From an uncultured Parabacteroides sp. (GTDB lineage Bacteria; Bacteroidota; Bacteroidia; Bacteroidales; Tannerellaceae), in contig CAKUZF010000011.1 of the NCBI GenBank assembly GCA_934718155.1, forward strand, positions 8,428 through 72,427: a stretch of DNA of 64,000 bases. The letters are read 5' to 3'. The translations under genes and the position numbers were made by a program. Position 1 is the first letter of the stretch. Every line of letters starts with the position of its first letter. The notes under the pieces are model-generated. The model was not told the origin of the DNA, did no database searches, and saw only the letters and a list, made by a program, of their open reading frames with translations. This document shows positions 23,385-32,498 of the stretch, one piece after another.

Positions 23385-24551
23385 TTAAAATAAAGTGTTT
23401 GCCTCTTCAACTAAATTACCCATGCTCCACACGGCACGAACCTGCAGCTCCTTGTCGAGCAAAACAATATCCGCGTCCTTGCCTCGCTGCAGGGAGCCCT
23501 TACGATCGTATACGCCCATGATGCGCGCGGGAGTCTCCGAACCCATGCGGATCGCATCCTCCAAGGGAACCTCGGCCTTCTGCACCATCGTGCGGATCAA
23601 GCGATCCCATGTGGCAATACTTCCTGCCAAAGCGGAGCGATCGGCCAACTTACATACGCCATCCTCGATAATCACACGGGGGTCGAAAGCCGTTTGGCTG
23701 TCGCTGGCCGCGCAGGCCAAGGCATCCGTGATCAAACAGGTGCGCTCGACGCCCTTAATCTTATAGACCAAACGCAAGATCGTTGGAGGCACATGAATAC
23801 CATCGGCCACCACCTCGACGGTCATTGGGTCGATCAGATAGATACTCTCAACGGTTCCTTCGTATTTATACTCGCGACGTTTGTGGAATCCCGGCATCGC
23901 ATTATAGAAATGAGTAGCATGCTTATAGCCGGCTTCGAAAGCGGTGGAGATGTCTTCATACTCCGCCTGTGTATGGCCTACCGAGGCCAACACGCCTTTC
24001 GAGGTGATATACTTACCAAACTGCATGGCGCCCGGCAGCTCAGGAGCCGCATCCCAGCGCTTGATGCAATGGGTCTCTTCCAACAAGGGGATATATTCTT
24101 CGGGATCGGGATTCTTGATGTTCTCAGGCAACTGGCCGCCAGCCATCTTCATATTAAAGTAATGGCCCTCCAGGTGCAATCCTAACACGGGGCTGTTTTT
24201 CTCGGCCATCAACTTCTCGGTGGTAGCCGCCGCCGCACGGATCATCGGTATCGTAGAGGAAGAGAGCGTGGGGAAGATACTGGTCGTTCCATAACGCATA
24301 TGGGCCGCAACCGCCGCACGAAACGCCTCTTCTGTTCCCTCCATAAAGTCGCGACCGCCACCACCATGGGCATGAATCTCGACACCTCCGGGCACGATAT
24401 ACATGCCTCTCGCATCAATCAACTTAGCCCCGATGACGGCCAAGTCGCAATTTGTCACTTCTAATATTTTCCCATCTGAAATCAACACGGAGCCATCTCT
24501 TAGCCAGCCTTGTGGCGTAAGAATTACTCCGTTGATAATCTGTGTCAACAT
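23385..24551 (-). CDS. nagA: N-acetylglucosamine-6-phosphate deacetylase paralogue 1
   Basis: A 388-residue amidohydrolase, first gene of the amino-sugar operon. EIHAHGGGG gives the HxH pair His60/His62 of a binuclear site. HLEGHYFNM holds the metal Glu but has His where Pro is usual after Gly. SVGHTQAEYED, THFYNAMPGFHKRREY and LITDALACAA supply further ligands and the catalytic Asp. It converts GlcNAc-6-P to GlcN-6-P and acetate in the cytoplasm. It shares long identical stretches with paralogue 2 (for example around YNAMPGFHKRREYKYEGTV), so the two arose by tandem duplication. A -7 box lies at 24589-24596. Confidence 0.9.
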   Translation of the reverse strand: MLTQIINGVILTPQGWLRDGSVLISDGKILEVTNCDLAVIGAKLIDARGMYIVPGGVEIHAHGGGGRDFMEGTEEAFRAAVAAHMRYGTTSIFPTLSSSTIPMIRAAAATTEKLMAEKNSPVLGLHLEGHYFNMKMAGGQLPENIKNPDPEEYIPLLEETHCIKRWDAAPELPGAMQFGKYITSKGVLASVGHTQAEYEDISTAFEAGYKHATHFYNAMPGFHKRREYKYEGTVESIYLIDPMTVEVVADGIHVPPTILRLVYKIKGVERTCLITDALACAASDSQTAFDPRVIIEDGVCKLADRSALAGSIATWDRLIRTMVQKAEVPLEDAIRMGSETPARIMGVYDRKGSLQRGKDADIVLLDKELQVRAVWSMGNLVEEANTLF

Positions 24552-24588
24552 GCTATCTCTCTTTTAAAGTTTTTGCTTTTTAACGGAA

Positions 24589-24596
24589 CAAAAGTA
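24589..24596 (-). promoter_or_regulatory. Promoter -7 box of the nagA operon
   Basis: On the minus strand TACTTTTG fits TAnnTTTG exactly, 37 bases upstream of the first nagA ATG. No clear -33 element is seen. Confidence 0.55.
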
Positions 24597-24650
24597 ATTA
24601 CTTTTCATGAAACAGACAGCATGTAAACCATTATTTAATCCATAAAACAG

Positions 24651-26423
24651 TTATTCACTGCTTCGGAAAGCATACAAGGTCATCTTTTGATGTAATTCTT
24701 GCAAAGAATGCTCGGAGGTGGTCAGCAGTTCGAAGGTGTATTTCTCGGCATAACGCTGCTTGATCTGCTCCATATCCTGTTCGCCCGCTACGAAATAGCC
24801 CGAAGCGGGCTGGGCGTTGTCTAAATCGTGGAAACAGTTCCCCAAGTAGAAGTTCAAGCCATACAGATTGCGGAAATGACGCAAATCGTTCACCACAAAG
24901 ATATTCTCCTTCGTCAACGGATAGTCTTGCTTGATGCGTGCGGCGAAAGCCTTGGCCGATTGCCCATGGCGATAAGCGGGCATCACCACGCCATCCACCA
25001 GCAGGTGTACGGTGAAGGTCAATAATATCGTAGCATAAAGCATCTTGATGTTGATCTTTTTAAACAGCTGATAATAGAGCGTCAGCAAGGCAAAAAGGTT
25101 GACCGCCAAAATGCCCCATGTGCAACCATCGGGGTGGGCAAATCGCTCGGCAACCAATCCAACCGCATAGAGCAAGCTCTCCTTTTGCGTGAAAGAGCCC
25201 ACCAGCGCTACCGGATCGACCGCTCCCGCCATTACCAACACAAGACCTACGAACACCACTGTGACCAAAGCCGCCAGAAAAGCCGCGAAACAGCGGGTGC
25301 AACGCGTGCGATACTCCGTGATATAAAGTGCGTATTGCGCCAAGAACAGCGCGATAAAAGGATAGGCGGGCATCAGATAAACACTGCGTTTGCTCGACGG
25401 AATGGTATAGAAGAAGAGAATGCAGACTAAAGCCACTAAGCTGAAGAGACGCACTTTCTCCATGCTCCTGATGCGTTGCCACATCCGCTGGCAACAGGCC
25501 TTCAGACCGCCTGTCGGCAGAACCGACTTATCCAACCCAAAGAGAGAGAAAAGGAAGAAGACTGTCCACGGAGCGAAGCCAGCCGCCAAGGTCATGAAGT
25601 TGTACCACGCCCCATTCTCATGACCCAATTCGTAAGGAATGTCGGTCGTGCTCAAATGGAAGAAACGGCCAAAGTTCTCCGCAAAGACCAACTCCAAGAA
25701 GTCGTCACCGCCTTGTCGCCAAGCGGCTATGTACCAAAGCGAAGGTAAGAACAACGACGAGAAGCCGGCATAAAAGACCGCCTTGGCAATCGTGCGCCAA
25801 GGGTATTTGCCCAACATCAACAGATAAACCGCGAAGACAAAGAGCGGAAGCACGATGCCTACCGGCCCCTTGGTCAGCACCGCACAGCCCAAGAGCAACG
25901 GGATAACCACAGGAAGCCCCTTCAACTCCAGCTGCTCCTCCCAGCGATAAAGCTGGAAAAGGCCCAAGACCATAAAGGTGGTCAGCAGCATATCCACACG
26001 AGTGGTCATGGCCGCCCGATGGATCTCAACGCAGGTGATCAATAGCAACGTAGCGATAAAGGCCTCATGAAAGCGAGTGATTCGCCGTCCGAAAAAGAGC
26101 AGCACAAAGCCAATCAGCGTGGTGAAGGCCAAGGCCGACGGGAGACGGGAGGTAAACTCCGTTACCTCGCCAGCCGGCAATGAGCAGGCCGCCATCAGCC
26201 AATGAGCCATGGGAGGCTTAAAAGCAAACTCGTCTGCATAGGTCTGTGGCAAAACCCAGTTGCCGGTCTCCAGCATAGAGATGGCCACTGCCGCCTCGCG
26301 AGGCTCTCCCTTCGTTGAGAAATCGCCCATGCCAATCCAAGGCAAAACAGACAGCAGACAGATCATCACAATCATCGTAACAGGCTTCTGTAGATATAGA
26401 TATTGAAGTGTAGGTGTTCGCAT
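24651..26423 (-). CDS. ArnT/GT39-GT83-type membrane glycosyltransferase
   Basis: A 590-residue integral membrane protein with about 11-13 hydrophobic helices. The first periplasmic loop carries STKGEPREAAVAI and KPPMAHWLMA, where acidic residues of GT-C enzymes such as ArnT coordinate metal and the polyprenyl-phosphate sugar. A later loop has YIAAWRQGGDDFLE. A C-terminal periplasmic domain of about 150 residues follows. Relatives move a sugar from undecaprenyl phosphate to lipid A or proteins. Substrate is unknown; in this lineage such proteins are linked with lipid A or glycoprotein modification. It is a single gene between the nag operon and the AAA-TOPRIM gene, both on the same strand. Confidence 0.86.
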   Translation of the reverse strand: MRTPTLQYLYLQKPVTMIVMICLLSVLPWIGMGDFSTKGEPREAAVAISMLETGNWVLPQTYADEFAFKPPMAHWLMAACSLPAGEVTEFTSRLPSALAFTTLIGFVLLFFGRRITRFHEAFIATLLLITCVEIHRAAMTTRVDMLLTTFMVLGLFQLYRWEEQLELKGLPVVIPLLLGCAVLTKGPVGIVLPLFVFAVYLLMLGKYPWRTIAKAVFYAGFSSLFLPSLWYIAAWRQGGDDFLELVFAENFGRFFHLSTTDIPYELGHENGAWYNFMTLAAGFAPWTVFFLFSLFGLDKSVLPTGGLKACCQRMWQRIRSMEKVRLFSLVALVCILFFYTIPSSKRSVYLMPAYPFIALFLAQYALYITEYRTRCTRCFAAFLAALVTVVFVGLVLVMAGAVDPVALVGSFTQKESLLYAVGLVAERFAHPDGCTWGILAVNLFALLTLYYQLFKKINIKMLYATILLTFTVHLLVDGVVMPAYRHGQSAKAFAARIKQDYPLTKENIFVVNDLRHFRNLYGLNFYLGNCFHDLDNAQPASGYFVAGEQDMEQIKQRYAEKYTFELLTTSEHSLQELHQKMTLYAFRSSE

Positions 26424-26474
26424 AACTTTATGATATAAACTCTATTTTGATAAACTAAACAATAAAATTCCCTT

Positions 26475-28034
26475 TTAAACGCCCAAGGCTTGCTGGATGG
26501 CTCCACGAATCGCCTCGGCATCTGATCGGTTCTCCTTCAGGATCGACAGGATCAAGCTCAAATAGCTCTCCTTATTACTGATGCCACAGATGGCGCAAAG
26601 GCGGCTTTGAGGGAGCATCCCTTTTTGATTATACACACGCAGAATCCCCGCATAGTCGCCCTGGGCGATCATGGCTTGAAACTCCGCCTTAATCTGGTTG
26701 TAGATCTCCTCCACATGAATTTGCTGCCTAATCTGCTCCACGTATCCAGCCAGCTGCTCCATGGAATAGATCTTGCGCTCCACCGTCATCTCTAAACGCT
26801 TTCGCACCTGATGCTTCGCATGAAGGATCACCTGGCTATCCAGCTCCTTCTCGAAAAGGCAGAGCACATTCTCCTTCACCTGCGCAAAGACCGCCTCCGG
26901 ATCTTTCATCAGGCGGGCGGCCACCGTCTTGATCACAGGCTCAAGCATCAAGAGGTTCTCCACCTCCGCTACCTCGGGCACATAGATGTGTTGGTTGCGC
27001 AAATAGGCAATCTCCTCAGGAGTGCGGCGGTCGCGATCGACAATGCCTCGGCTCTCCAGCGTATGGAAATCCTTCAGCTGGCTGAAAGCCTTGGTCGTCT
27101 CGATCACCTTTTGGCACCCTCCCATCGGCTTCACCAAGTAATCGGGGAAGATAAAGGGATAGAGCTTGCTGTCGATGCTATTGGTGTCGGTCCCCTCGAT
27201 GAAGAGAATCGGCTTCCGGCTGCCCAAGATCTCGATATAAAGCTCGTCGGGCAGGCTCTCGCTGCCCTCTATCAGCGCATAATCCCACAACTTAGCATCC
27301 GCATCGTAAGCCTTGATCCAGACACGCTGGCTATCAGGGCGGCGGGTAGCGAAATCGATATCATGCGTCAGATAGACAAACGTGCAATCGGGTCGCAACG
27401 CCTCAATCTCGTTCCACAACTGATGCTTGATCGAATTGTGCAGCAGGGTCTCGGGCTCCTCGACAATCAACAAAGCCCCCGGGCTCGCCGAAAGCGCCGC
27501 ACCCAACAGATAGAACACCAGCTTCTCGCTATCACTCATCCGAGCCGCTTCGTAAGAGCCACTCTCCTTGCCCACCGAGATCAGCTCGATGAAGCCCTTC
27601 TTGCGAATCAACCGATTATGCGGAAACATCCGCTCCCACACCTGCTGGATCAGGTCGATCTTCGTCTGCGGCGGGAGCGCATTGGCATGCGTCTTGGCCA
27701 TCTCCTTGAAATCGACTGCCGCCTCGAACTCCTCGGCCTGCAATCTCAAGATCAGCTTCTCATAGTCCGACAAGCGAGGTGTCGTCATCCGCCGCTCCAA
27801 GAGCCGGCGCAAGCGCGTAAGCTCATCGACGTCGCAATCCGTCAAAGACTCATTGCTGGAGACGAACAGGGCACGCAAGCCCGATATCAACTCGGCATTG
27901 GGCGCATAACGAGCCAACAAGTCGCGACCGAAGGAGCTCTTACCCGCTCCATTCGTGCCGATCACGACCCAAACCTTCGAGTCGAGCGTAACGGATTCGG
28001 CCCCGTCTATTCTATTTGGAAGTGTCAGTTTCAT
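26475..28034 (-). CDS. AAA/ABC-type ATPase fused to a TOPRIM (DUF4435-like) domain
   Basis: A 519-residue cytoplasmic protein. The ATPase half has Walker A GTNGAGKSS (26-34), a signature-like RMSDSEKLVFYL (about 165-176), Walker B LLIVEEPETLLH (188-199) and LTHD (222-225). The second half has FIEGTD (Glu280) and IVDRDRRT (Asp333, Asp335), the Glu and DxD of TOPRIM nucleases, in the setting seen in DUF4435 proteins. Two-protein PARIS defence uses an ATPase plus a DUF4435 partner, and OLD-type nucleases join ATPase and TOPRIM in one chain; this layout resembles a fused form. A housekeeping role cannot be excluded. It is an isolated gene, divergent from the B12 operon. Confidence 0.82.
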   Translation of the reverse strand: MKLTLPNRIDGAESVTLDSKVWVVIGTNGAGKSSFGRDLLARYAPNAELISGLRALFVSSNESLTDCDVDELTRLRRLLERRMTTPRLSDYEKLILRLQAEEFEAAVDFKEMAKTHANALPPQTKIDLIQQVWERMFPHNRLIRKKGFIELISVGKESGSYEAARMSDSEKLVFYLLGAALSASPGALLIVEEPETLLHNSIKHQLWNEIEALRPDCTFVYLTHDIDFATRRPDSQRVWIKAYDADAKLWDYALIEGSESLPDELYIEILGSRKPILFIEGTDTNSIDSKLYPFIFPDYLVKPMGGCQKVIETTKAFSQLKDFHTLESRGIVDRDRRTPEEIAYLRNQHIYVPEVAEVENLLMLEPVIKTVAARLMKDPEAVFAQVKENVLCLFEKELDSQVILHAKHQVRKRLEMTVERKIYSMEQLAGYVEQIRQQIHVEEIYNQIKAEFQAMIAQGDYAGILRVYNQKGMLPQSRLCAICGISNKESYLSLILSILKENRSDAEAIRGAIQQALGV

Positions 28035-28157
28035 CTTCTGATTGTTTTGTGTGCGAAGTTACACATTTCCCTTCAAACAGAATAGCATTTTACGGTTTAA
28101 CGTTGCCCAGAGCCACTAAAAAGAAGAATCGAGACGGAAAGATAAGAAATATTGTCT

Positions 28158-28165
28158 TATCTTTG
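28158..28165 (+). promoter_or_regulatory. Promoter -7 box of the cobalamin operon
   Basis: TATCTTTG fits TAnnTTTG exactly and ends two bases before the riboswitch P1 stem. No clear -33 box. Confidence 0.65.
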
Positions 28166-28166
28166 C

Positions 28167-28358
28167 CATCGCTTAGGTGATGGCATGTAGCCCGTCGGCT
28201 GGTGCCATAAGAGGGAATCCGGTGAGAAACCGGGACAGTGCCCGCTACTGTAAGTGCTATCAAGAGGGAAGTACACGCTCCTAACATGTACCACTGCTCC
28301 GCAAAGGGGTGGGAAGGTCGCTTCCCTCGGCATAAGTCAGGAAACCTGCCAAGCGATG
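28167..28358 (+). ncRNA. Cobalamin riboswitch
   Basis: P1 is formed by CATCGCTT (28167-28174) and AAGCGATG (28351-28358), an exact 8-bp complement. Inside are the conserved GAATCCGGTGAGAAACCGGG and GACAGTGCCCGCTACTGT blocks (from 28214) and the B12 box AGTCAGGAAACCTGCC (28335-28350). It lies 49 bases upstream of the cbiA-type ATG. Adenosylcobalamin binding should reduce expression of the synthesis and uptake operon. I see no obvious terminator with a T-run after it, so translational control is likely. Confidence 0.96.
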
Positions 28359-28407
28359 TTGTTTCGGCTTCTTCCGGGGTCAGAAAGAGGCATTGAGAAG
28401 TTTAACT

Positions 28408-29733
28408 ATGTTCAGTGAGTTTTTGATTGCCGCACCCGCCTCGGGTAGCGGAAAGACAATGATTGCAAGAGGGCTGATGCGGGCATTGGCACAGAGGGGA
28501 CTGCGTGTGCAACCCTATAAATGTGGGCCCGACTACATCGACACCAAGTTCCATGCCTTAGCCGCTCACCGGCCGTCGGTGAACCTGGATTGTTTCATGG
28601 CCTCCGCCCCTCACCTTAAGGCACTCTATGCCCATTACGCCCAAACCGCCGACGCCTGCGTGGTGGAAGGAATGATGGGGCTTTTCGACGGGTACGACCG
28701 CGACCGGGGATCGGCCGCCGAGATCGCAGAGTTGCTCCAGCTGCCTGTTGTGCTGGTCGTAAACGCCCAGTCGGCCGCCTACTCCACCGCCGCACTAATC
28801 AGTGGTTTTCTGCGCTTCCGCCCTTCGCTACGTTTCGCCGGGGTATTGTTCAACAAGGTAGGATCAGCACGCCACTTCCAAATGCTGCAAGAGGCGTGTG
28901 CCGACCTCAATGTGCCCTGCTTAGGCTACTTGCCCAAGGACAAACAGCTGGAGCAGTCGTCGCGCTACCTCGGACTGGATTTCAGCCAAGAGGAGGCCGC
29001 GGAGACATTGGATTATTTAGCCCATCAGCTGGAAGCCCATGTCGATATAGACCGCTTGTTGCGACTGACCGAAGCGAAGCGGCCGCAAGACCAAGATCCA
29101 TTCCCCGCCATCAAGCCCTTAGGCTGGCGCATCGCCGTGGCTCGCAATGCCGAATCATTCACCTTTATATATAGTCAACACCTGGATTTGCTTCGCCGCA
29201 TGGGCGAGGTTCGCTTCTTCGACCCAGAGGCCGACGAGCCGCTGCCGCCCAATACCGACTTGCTCTATTTGCCGGGAGGCTACCCCGAGCAACGAGCCGA
29301 ACAACTCTCGAAGGCATCCCGAACAATCGCAAGCATCCAAAGCTATATAGCGCAAGGCGGGCGGGCCTTGGCGGAATGTGGCGGAATGATCTACTTGACA
29401 AAAGGCATCCTGCAGGCAGCGGAGCCTCGCCGCATCCCGATGGCGGGAGTGATTCCCTGCTACATCACGACGGAAGCCGCCAAACGGAAGTTGAGCTTAG
29501 GCTACCGACAGTTCGTCTACAACGGGCTGACCTTGCGTGGGCATGAGTTTCACTACACGCAATTTGCCGAGGAAGCTCCACTGCCCGACTCCATCGCACA
29601 AGTGCGGAACGCCAAAGGAGAGCCAACAGCCACTCCCGTGTTCCGCCTGCGCAATCTTATCGCCAGCTACACCCACCTGTATTGGGGCGAGCTGGATATT
29701 GTCCAACTATTTCATATCGAGAAGAAAGCATGA
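28408..29733 (+). CDS. cbiA: Cobyrinate a,c-diamide synthase
   Basis: The ATG at 28408 gives 441 residues. The N-terminal P-loop ATPase domain begins FLIAAPASGSGKTMIARGL with the modified Walker motif SGSGKT, and continues with KCGPDYIDTKFH and VEGMMGLFDGYD. The C-terminal class I glutamine amidotransferase domain has LLYLPGGYPE, ALAECGGMIYL (nucleophile Cys) and GHEFHYTQF (catalytic His). It amidates the a and c side chains of cobyrinate using glutamine and ATP. Its stop overlaps the adenosyltransferase start as ATGA. It is the first gene after the cobalamin riboswitch. Confidence 0.96.
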   Translation: MFSEFLIAAPASGSGKTMIARGLMRALAQRGLRVQPYKCGPDYIDTKFHALAAHRPSVNLDCFMASAPHLKALYAHYAQTADACVVEGMMGLFDGYDRDRGSAAEIAELLQLPVVLVVNAQSAAYSTAALISGFLRFRPSLRFAGVLFNKVGSARHFQMLQEACADLNVPCLGYLPKDKQLEQSSRYLGLDFSQEEAAETLDYLAHQLEAHVDIDRLLRLTEAKRPQDQDPFPAIKPLGWRIAVARNAESFTFIYSQHLDLLRRMGEVRFFDPEADEPLPPNTDLLYLPGGYPEQRAEQLSKASRTIASIQSYIAQGGRALAECGGMIYLTKGILQAAEPRRIPMAGVIPCYITTEAAKRKLSLGYRQFVYNGLTLRGHEFHYTQFAEEAPLPDSIAQVRNAKGEPTATPVFRLRNLIASYTHLYWGELDIVQLFHIEKKA

Positions 29734-30248
29734 AACAGATTTATACCCGGACAGGCGACGAAGGCATGACCAGCCTACGAGGAGGCGTGCGTGTGCCCAA
29801 AGACGACCCGCACATTGAGGCGAATGGCTGCCTCGACGAGTTGAACGCCCTTTTAGGTGTCGCACGTGCATTACTGCCCGCCGAAGCCCAAGAGATCAAC
29901 GAGCTGCTATGGGCGGTGCAACGAGAGTTGATGGTCGTCATGAGTCATGTGGCTACCCCCGCGGGACAAGTCAACCCCAAGCCTCTGTGCACCGAGGAGC
30001 TCACCCTCCGCTTCGAGCAAGAGATCGATCGCCTCTCGGCCGAGAAGCCCGCTGGCTTCATCCTGCCCGAAGGCTCGCTCATGGTAGCCCAACTACACCT
30101 GGCACGCACCGTAGCGCGCCGAGCCGAGCGTCGGCTTTGGAGCTTGCATCGTGAAGCACCGGTCAACCCCAGTATCATGCGATTTGTCAATCGCCTGTCA
30201 GACCTCTTATTTATGATTGCCGCAGCGCAGAAAAACAGCAAATCCTAA
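29730..30248 (+). CDS. PduO-type cob(I)alamin adenosyltransferase
   Basis: The ATG at 29730 gives 172 residues; a start at 29682 is not supported. The protein begins MKQIYTRTGDEGMTSLRGG, the N-terminal ATP-binding motif of PduO/MMAB enzymes, with NGCLDELNALLGVA and the C-terminal RTVARRAERRLWSL and FVNRLSDLLFMIA helices. It transfers adenosyl from ATP to the corrin cobalt to form the active coenzyme. It lies between cbiA and the importer genes, so corrinoid made or imported can be adenosylated under the same riboswitch. Confidence 0.93.
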   Translation: MKQIYTRTGDEGMTSLRGGVRVPKDDPHIEANGCLDELNALLGVARALLPAEAQEINELLWAVQRELMVVMSHVATPAGQVNPKPLCTEELTLRFEQEIDRLSAEKPAGFILPEGSLMVAQLHLARTVARRAERRLWSLHREAPVNPSIMRFVNRLSDLLFMIAAAQKNSKS

Positions 30249-30269
30249 TTAGTAAAAACAAGACATAGA

Positions 30270-31439
30270 ATGAAGAATAACCGATTCGTATACACCTATC
30301 TCCTGATAGCAGGATGCTTGATAGGGAGCAGCTGCCAATCTTCCTCAAACAAGCAGCAAAACAGCGACAGCGAAGTCGCAACTACGCAAAACAGGCTTTC
30401 CGACGAAGAGATCGCCCCTCGCTATGCCGAGGGTTACCAAGTGCGCTCCACCGCCGAAGGCATACGGCTGGTCGACATACAGAACCCCCAAGAGCCTAAG
30501 AGCACGACCTACCGTTTCGCACTTGTTCCGAGGGGCTCGAAATTAGAAGCCCCAGAGGGCTACACGCTTATTGAGACACCCATCAAGAGTTGCATTTGCA
30601 TGACCTCGCTACAACTTTCCAACTTCATTGCGCTCGACGCTTGCGAGTTTGTGACAGGCGTCACCAGCACCCGCCATCTCTTCAACGAGAAAATGAACCG
30701 ACAGATCAAGGAGGGACGCACGGCAAAGATTGGCATCGAAGGGAATTTCGATAGTGAAGTGGTGATGAGCATGAACCCGGATGTCATCTTCATCTCCCCC
30801 TTCAAGCGAGGCGGCTACGAACAGATGAAGGAGGTGCACCTGCCCCTCGTGCCTCACTTGGGATATAAAGAGATGACCCCATTAGGCCAAGCCGAGTGGG
30901 TGAAGCTGATCGGCCTCTTCGTCGACAAGGAACAGGAGGCCATCCAGCTCTTCAATGGCATCGAGCAGCGCTACTTAGACCTTAAGGCCAAAGCGGCGAA
31001 GGTAGAGAACCGACCGATCGTGTTCAGTGGAGAGATTCGAGGGGGCAACTGGTACGCAGTAGGCGGGAAGAGCTTCTTGGCACTGCTTTTCCACGACGCA
31101 GGGGCCGACTACTTCTTGAAAGACGATCCCAACTCGGGCGGCGTTACACTCGACTTCGAGACCGTTTATAGCCAAGCCGACGAAGCCGACTATTGGCGCA
31201 TCATGAACAGCTACGACGGGCAGTACAGCTACGACGCCCTGAAGGCTTCGGATGCTCGCTACGCCGATTTCCGCGCTTTCCGTGAGAAGAAGGTGGTCTA
31301 TTGCAACATGACGCAACGCCCCTACTACGAGCGGATGCCAATGGAACCCGACAAGGTGTTAGCCGACCTGATACACGTCTTTCATCCAGACCTACTACCA
31401 GCTGATTATAAACCATCTTACTACGATTTATTAAAGTAG
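30270..31439 (+). CDS. btuF: Substrate-binding lipoprotein of a B12/iron-type ABC importer
   Basis: A 389-residue protein with a lipobox ending at Cys22 (CLIGSSC). The fold is that of helical-backbone class III binding proteins: SCICMTSLQLSNFIALD, then NPDVIFISPFKRGG in the first lobe and VKLIGLFVDKEQEA, NWYAVGGKSFLALLFHDAGADYF in the second. Assignment to cobalamin rests on its place under the cobalamin riboswitch, next to permease and ATPase genes of the BtuC/BtuD type; iron-siderophore uptake is the alternative. It is anchored on the periplasmic side. No TonB receptor lies beside it here. Confidence 0.85.
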   Translation: MKNNRFVYTYLLIAGCLIGSSCQSSSNKQQNSDSEVATTQNRLSDEEIAPRYAEGYQVRSTAEGIRLVDIQNPQEPKSTTYRFALVPRGSKLEAPEGYTLIETPIKSCICMTSLQLSNFIALDACEFVTGVTSTRHLFNEKMNRQIKEGRTAKIGIEGNFDSEVVMSMNPDVIFISPFKRGGYEQMKEVHLPLVPHLGYKEMTPLGQAEWVKLIGLFVDKEQEAIQLFNGIEQRYLDLKAKAAKVENRPIVFSGEIRGGNWYAVGGKSFLALLFHDAGADYFLKDDPNSGGVTLDFETVYSQADEADYWRIMNSYDGQYSYDALKASDARYADFRAFREKKVVYCNMTQRPYYERMPMEPDKVLADLIHVFHPDLLPADYKPSYYDLLK

Positions 31440-31445
31440 TGCTTT

Positions 31446-32483
31446 ATGAATAGACCCATCGTTCCACTGCTGTTTGGCATCAGCATCTTGATGCTGGTTT
31501 GCTTCGTGCTGAACCTCCTATTGGGTTCTGTCTCTATCCCGTTTCAAGCCATCTGTCAGATGCTGTTGGGCGACGAGACGCAACCCGTCGTATGGCAAAA
31601 CATTCTTTGGAAATCACGCGTGCCACAAGCGTTGACCGCCTTGGTGGCAGGAGCGGCACTCTCGGTGAGCGGCCTTCAGATGCAGACCGTCTTTCGCAAT
31701 CCACTGGCCGATCCCTCGGTATTGGGAGTTAGTGCGGGAGCCAGTTTAGGAGTCGCTTTCGTGGTGCTCTTATCTGGAGCCATCGGAGGCGTAGCCTTGA
31801 GCCGCTTGGGGTATTTAGGCGAGATCGCCCTCTCCATAGCCGCCGTGATCGGTTCGCTCTCCGTGTTGGCTCTCATTGCCTTTGTCTCCACGAAGGTGAA
31901 AGGCAATGTCACGCTGCTTATCATCGGCGTGATGATTGGCTATGTGGCAAATGCCATTATCGGTGTGCTGAAGTTCTTCAGCGTGGAGGAGGATATTCGT
32001 GCCTATGTGATTTGGGGCTTAGGCAGCTTCTCCCGTGTGTCGGGCGACCAAATGCTGCTCTTTGTCACGCTCATGGCCATCCTGATCCCCCTCTCCTTCC
32101 TGCTTATCAAGACCATGAACCTACTGTTGCTTGGCAACAACTACGCACGCAACTTAGGACTCAATATCCACAGGGCCCGACTCTGGGTAATCCTCAGCGC
32201 AGGCATCTTGGTGGCCATCGTCACCGCCTACTGCGGACCGATCATGTTCATAGGCTTGGCTGTGCCCCATTTGGCCAGGGCGATCTTCCGCAGCTCCGAC
32301 CATCGGGTGCTGATGCCTGCCACCGTATTGACAGGAGCCACCCTGGCTTTGGCCTGCAACCTGATCGCCCGTATGCCGGGATTCGAGGGCGCACTGCCGC
32401 TCAACTCCGTCACCGCCTTGATCGGCGCACCGGTCGTTGCCTCCGTCCTCTTCCGCAAGCGTAAAGAAACGATGAACGAATAA
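31446..32483 (+). CDS. btuC: FecCD/BtuC-type ABC importer permease
   Basis: A 345-residue inner-membrane protein with about ten helices. Family hallmarks are WKSRVPQALTALVAGAALSVSGLQMQTVFRNPLADPSVLGVSAGASLG near the N-terminal third (read in parts: RVPQALTALVAGAAL, NPLADPSVLGVSAGAS) and the coupling-helix region LGNNYARNLGLNI. PIMFIGLAVPHLAR lies near the C-terminus. It forms the channel for the substrate delivered by the lipoprotein six bases upstream. It starts six bases after the lipoprotein stop and is followed by the ATPase after 15 bases. Confidence 0.92.
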   Translation: MNRPIVPLLFGISILMLVCFVLNLLLGSVSIPFQAICQMLLGDETQPVVWQNILWKSRVPQALTALVAGAALSVSGLQMQTVFRNPLADPSVLGVSAGASLGVAFVVLLSGAIGGVALSRLGYLGEIALSIAAVIGSLSVLALIAFVSTKVKGNVTLLIIGVMIGYVANAIIGVLKFFSVEEDIRAYVIWGLGSFSRVSGDQMLLFVTLMAILIPLSFLLIKTMNLLLLGNNYARNLGLNIHRARLWVILSAGILVAIVTAYCGPIMFIGLAVPHLARAIFRSSDHRVLMPATVLTGATLALACNLIARMPGFEGALPLNSVTALIGAPVVASVLFRKRKETMNE

Positions 32484-32498
32484 AGAATAGAACAACCT

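Noticed and set aside
26811..28085. Long plus-strand frame antisense to the AAA-TOPRIM gene
   Set aside because: The minus-strand frame has clear Walker and TOPRIM motifs; the plus frame has none.
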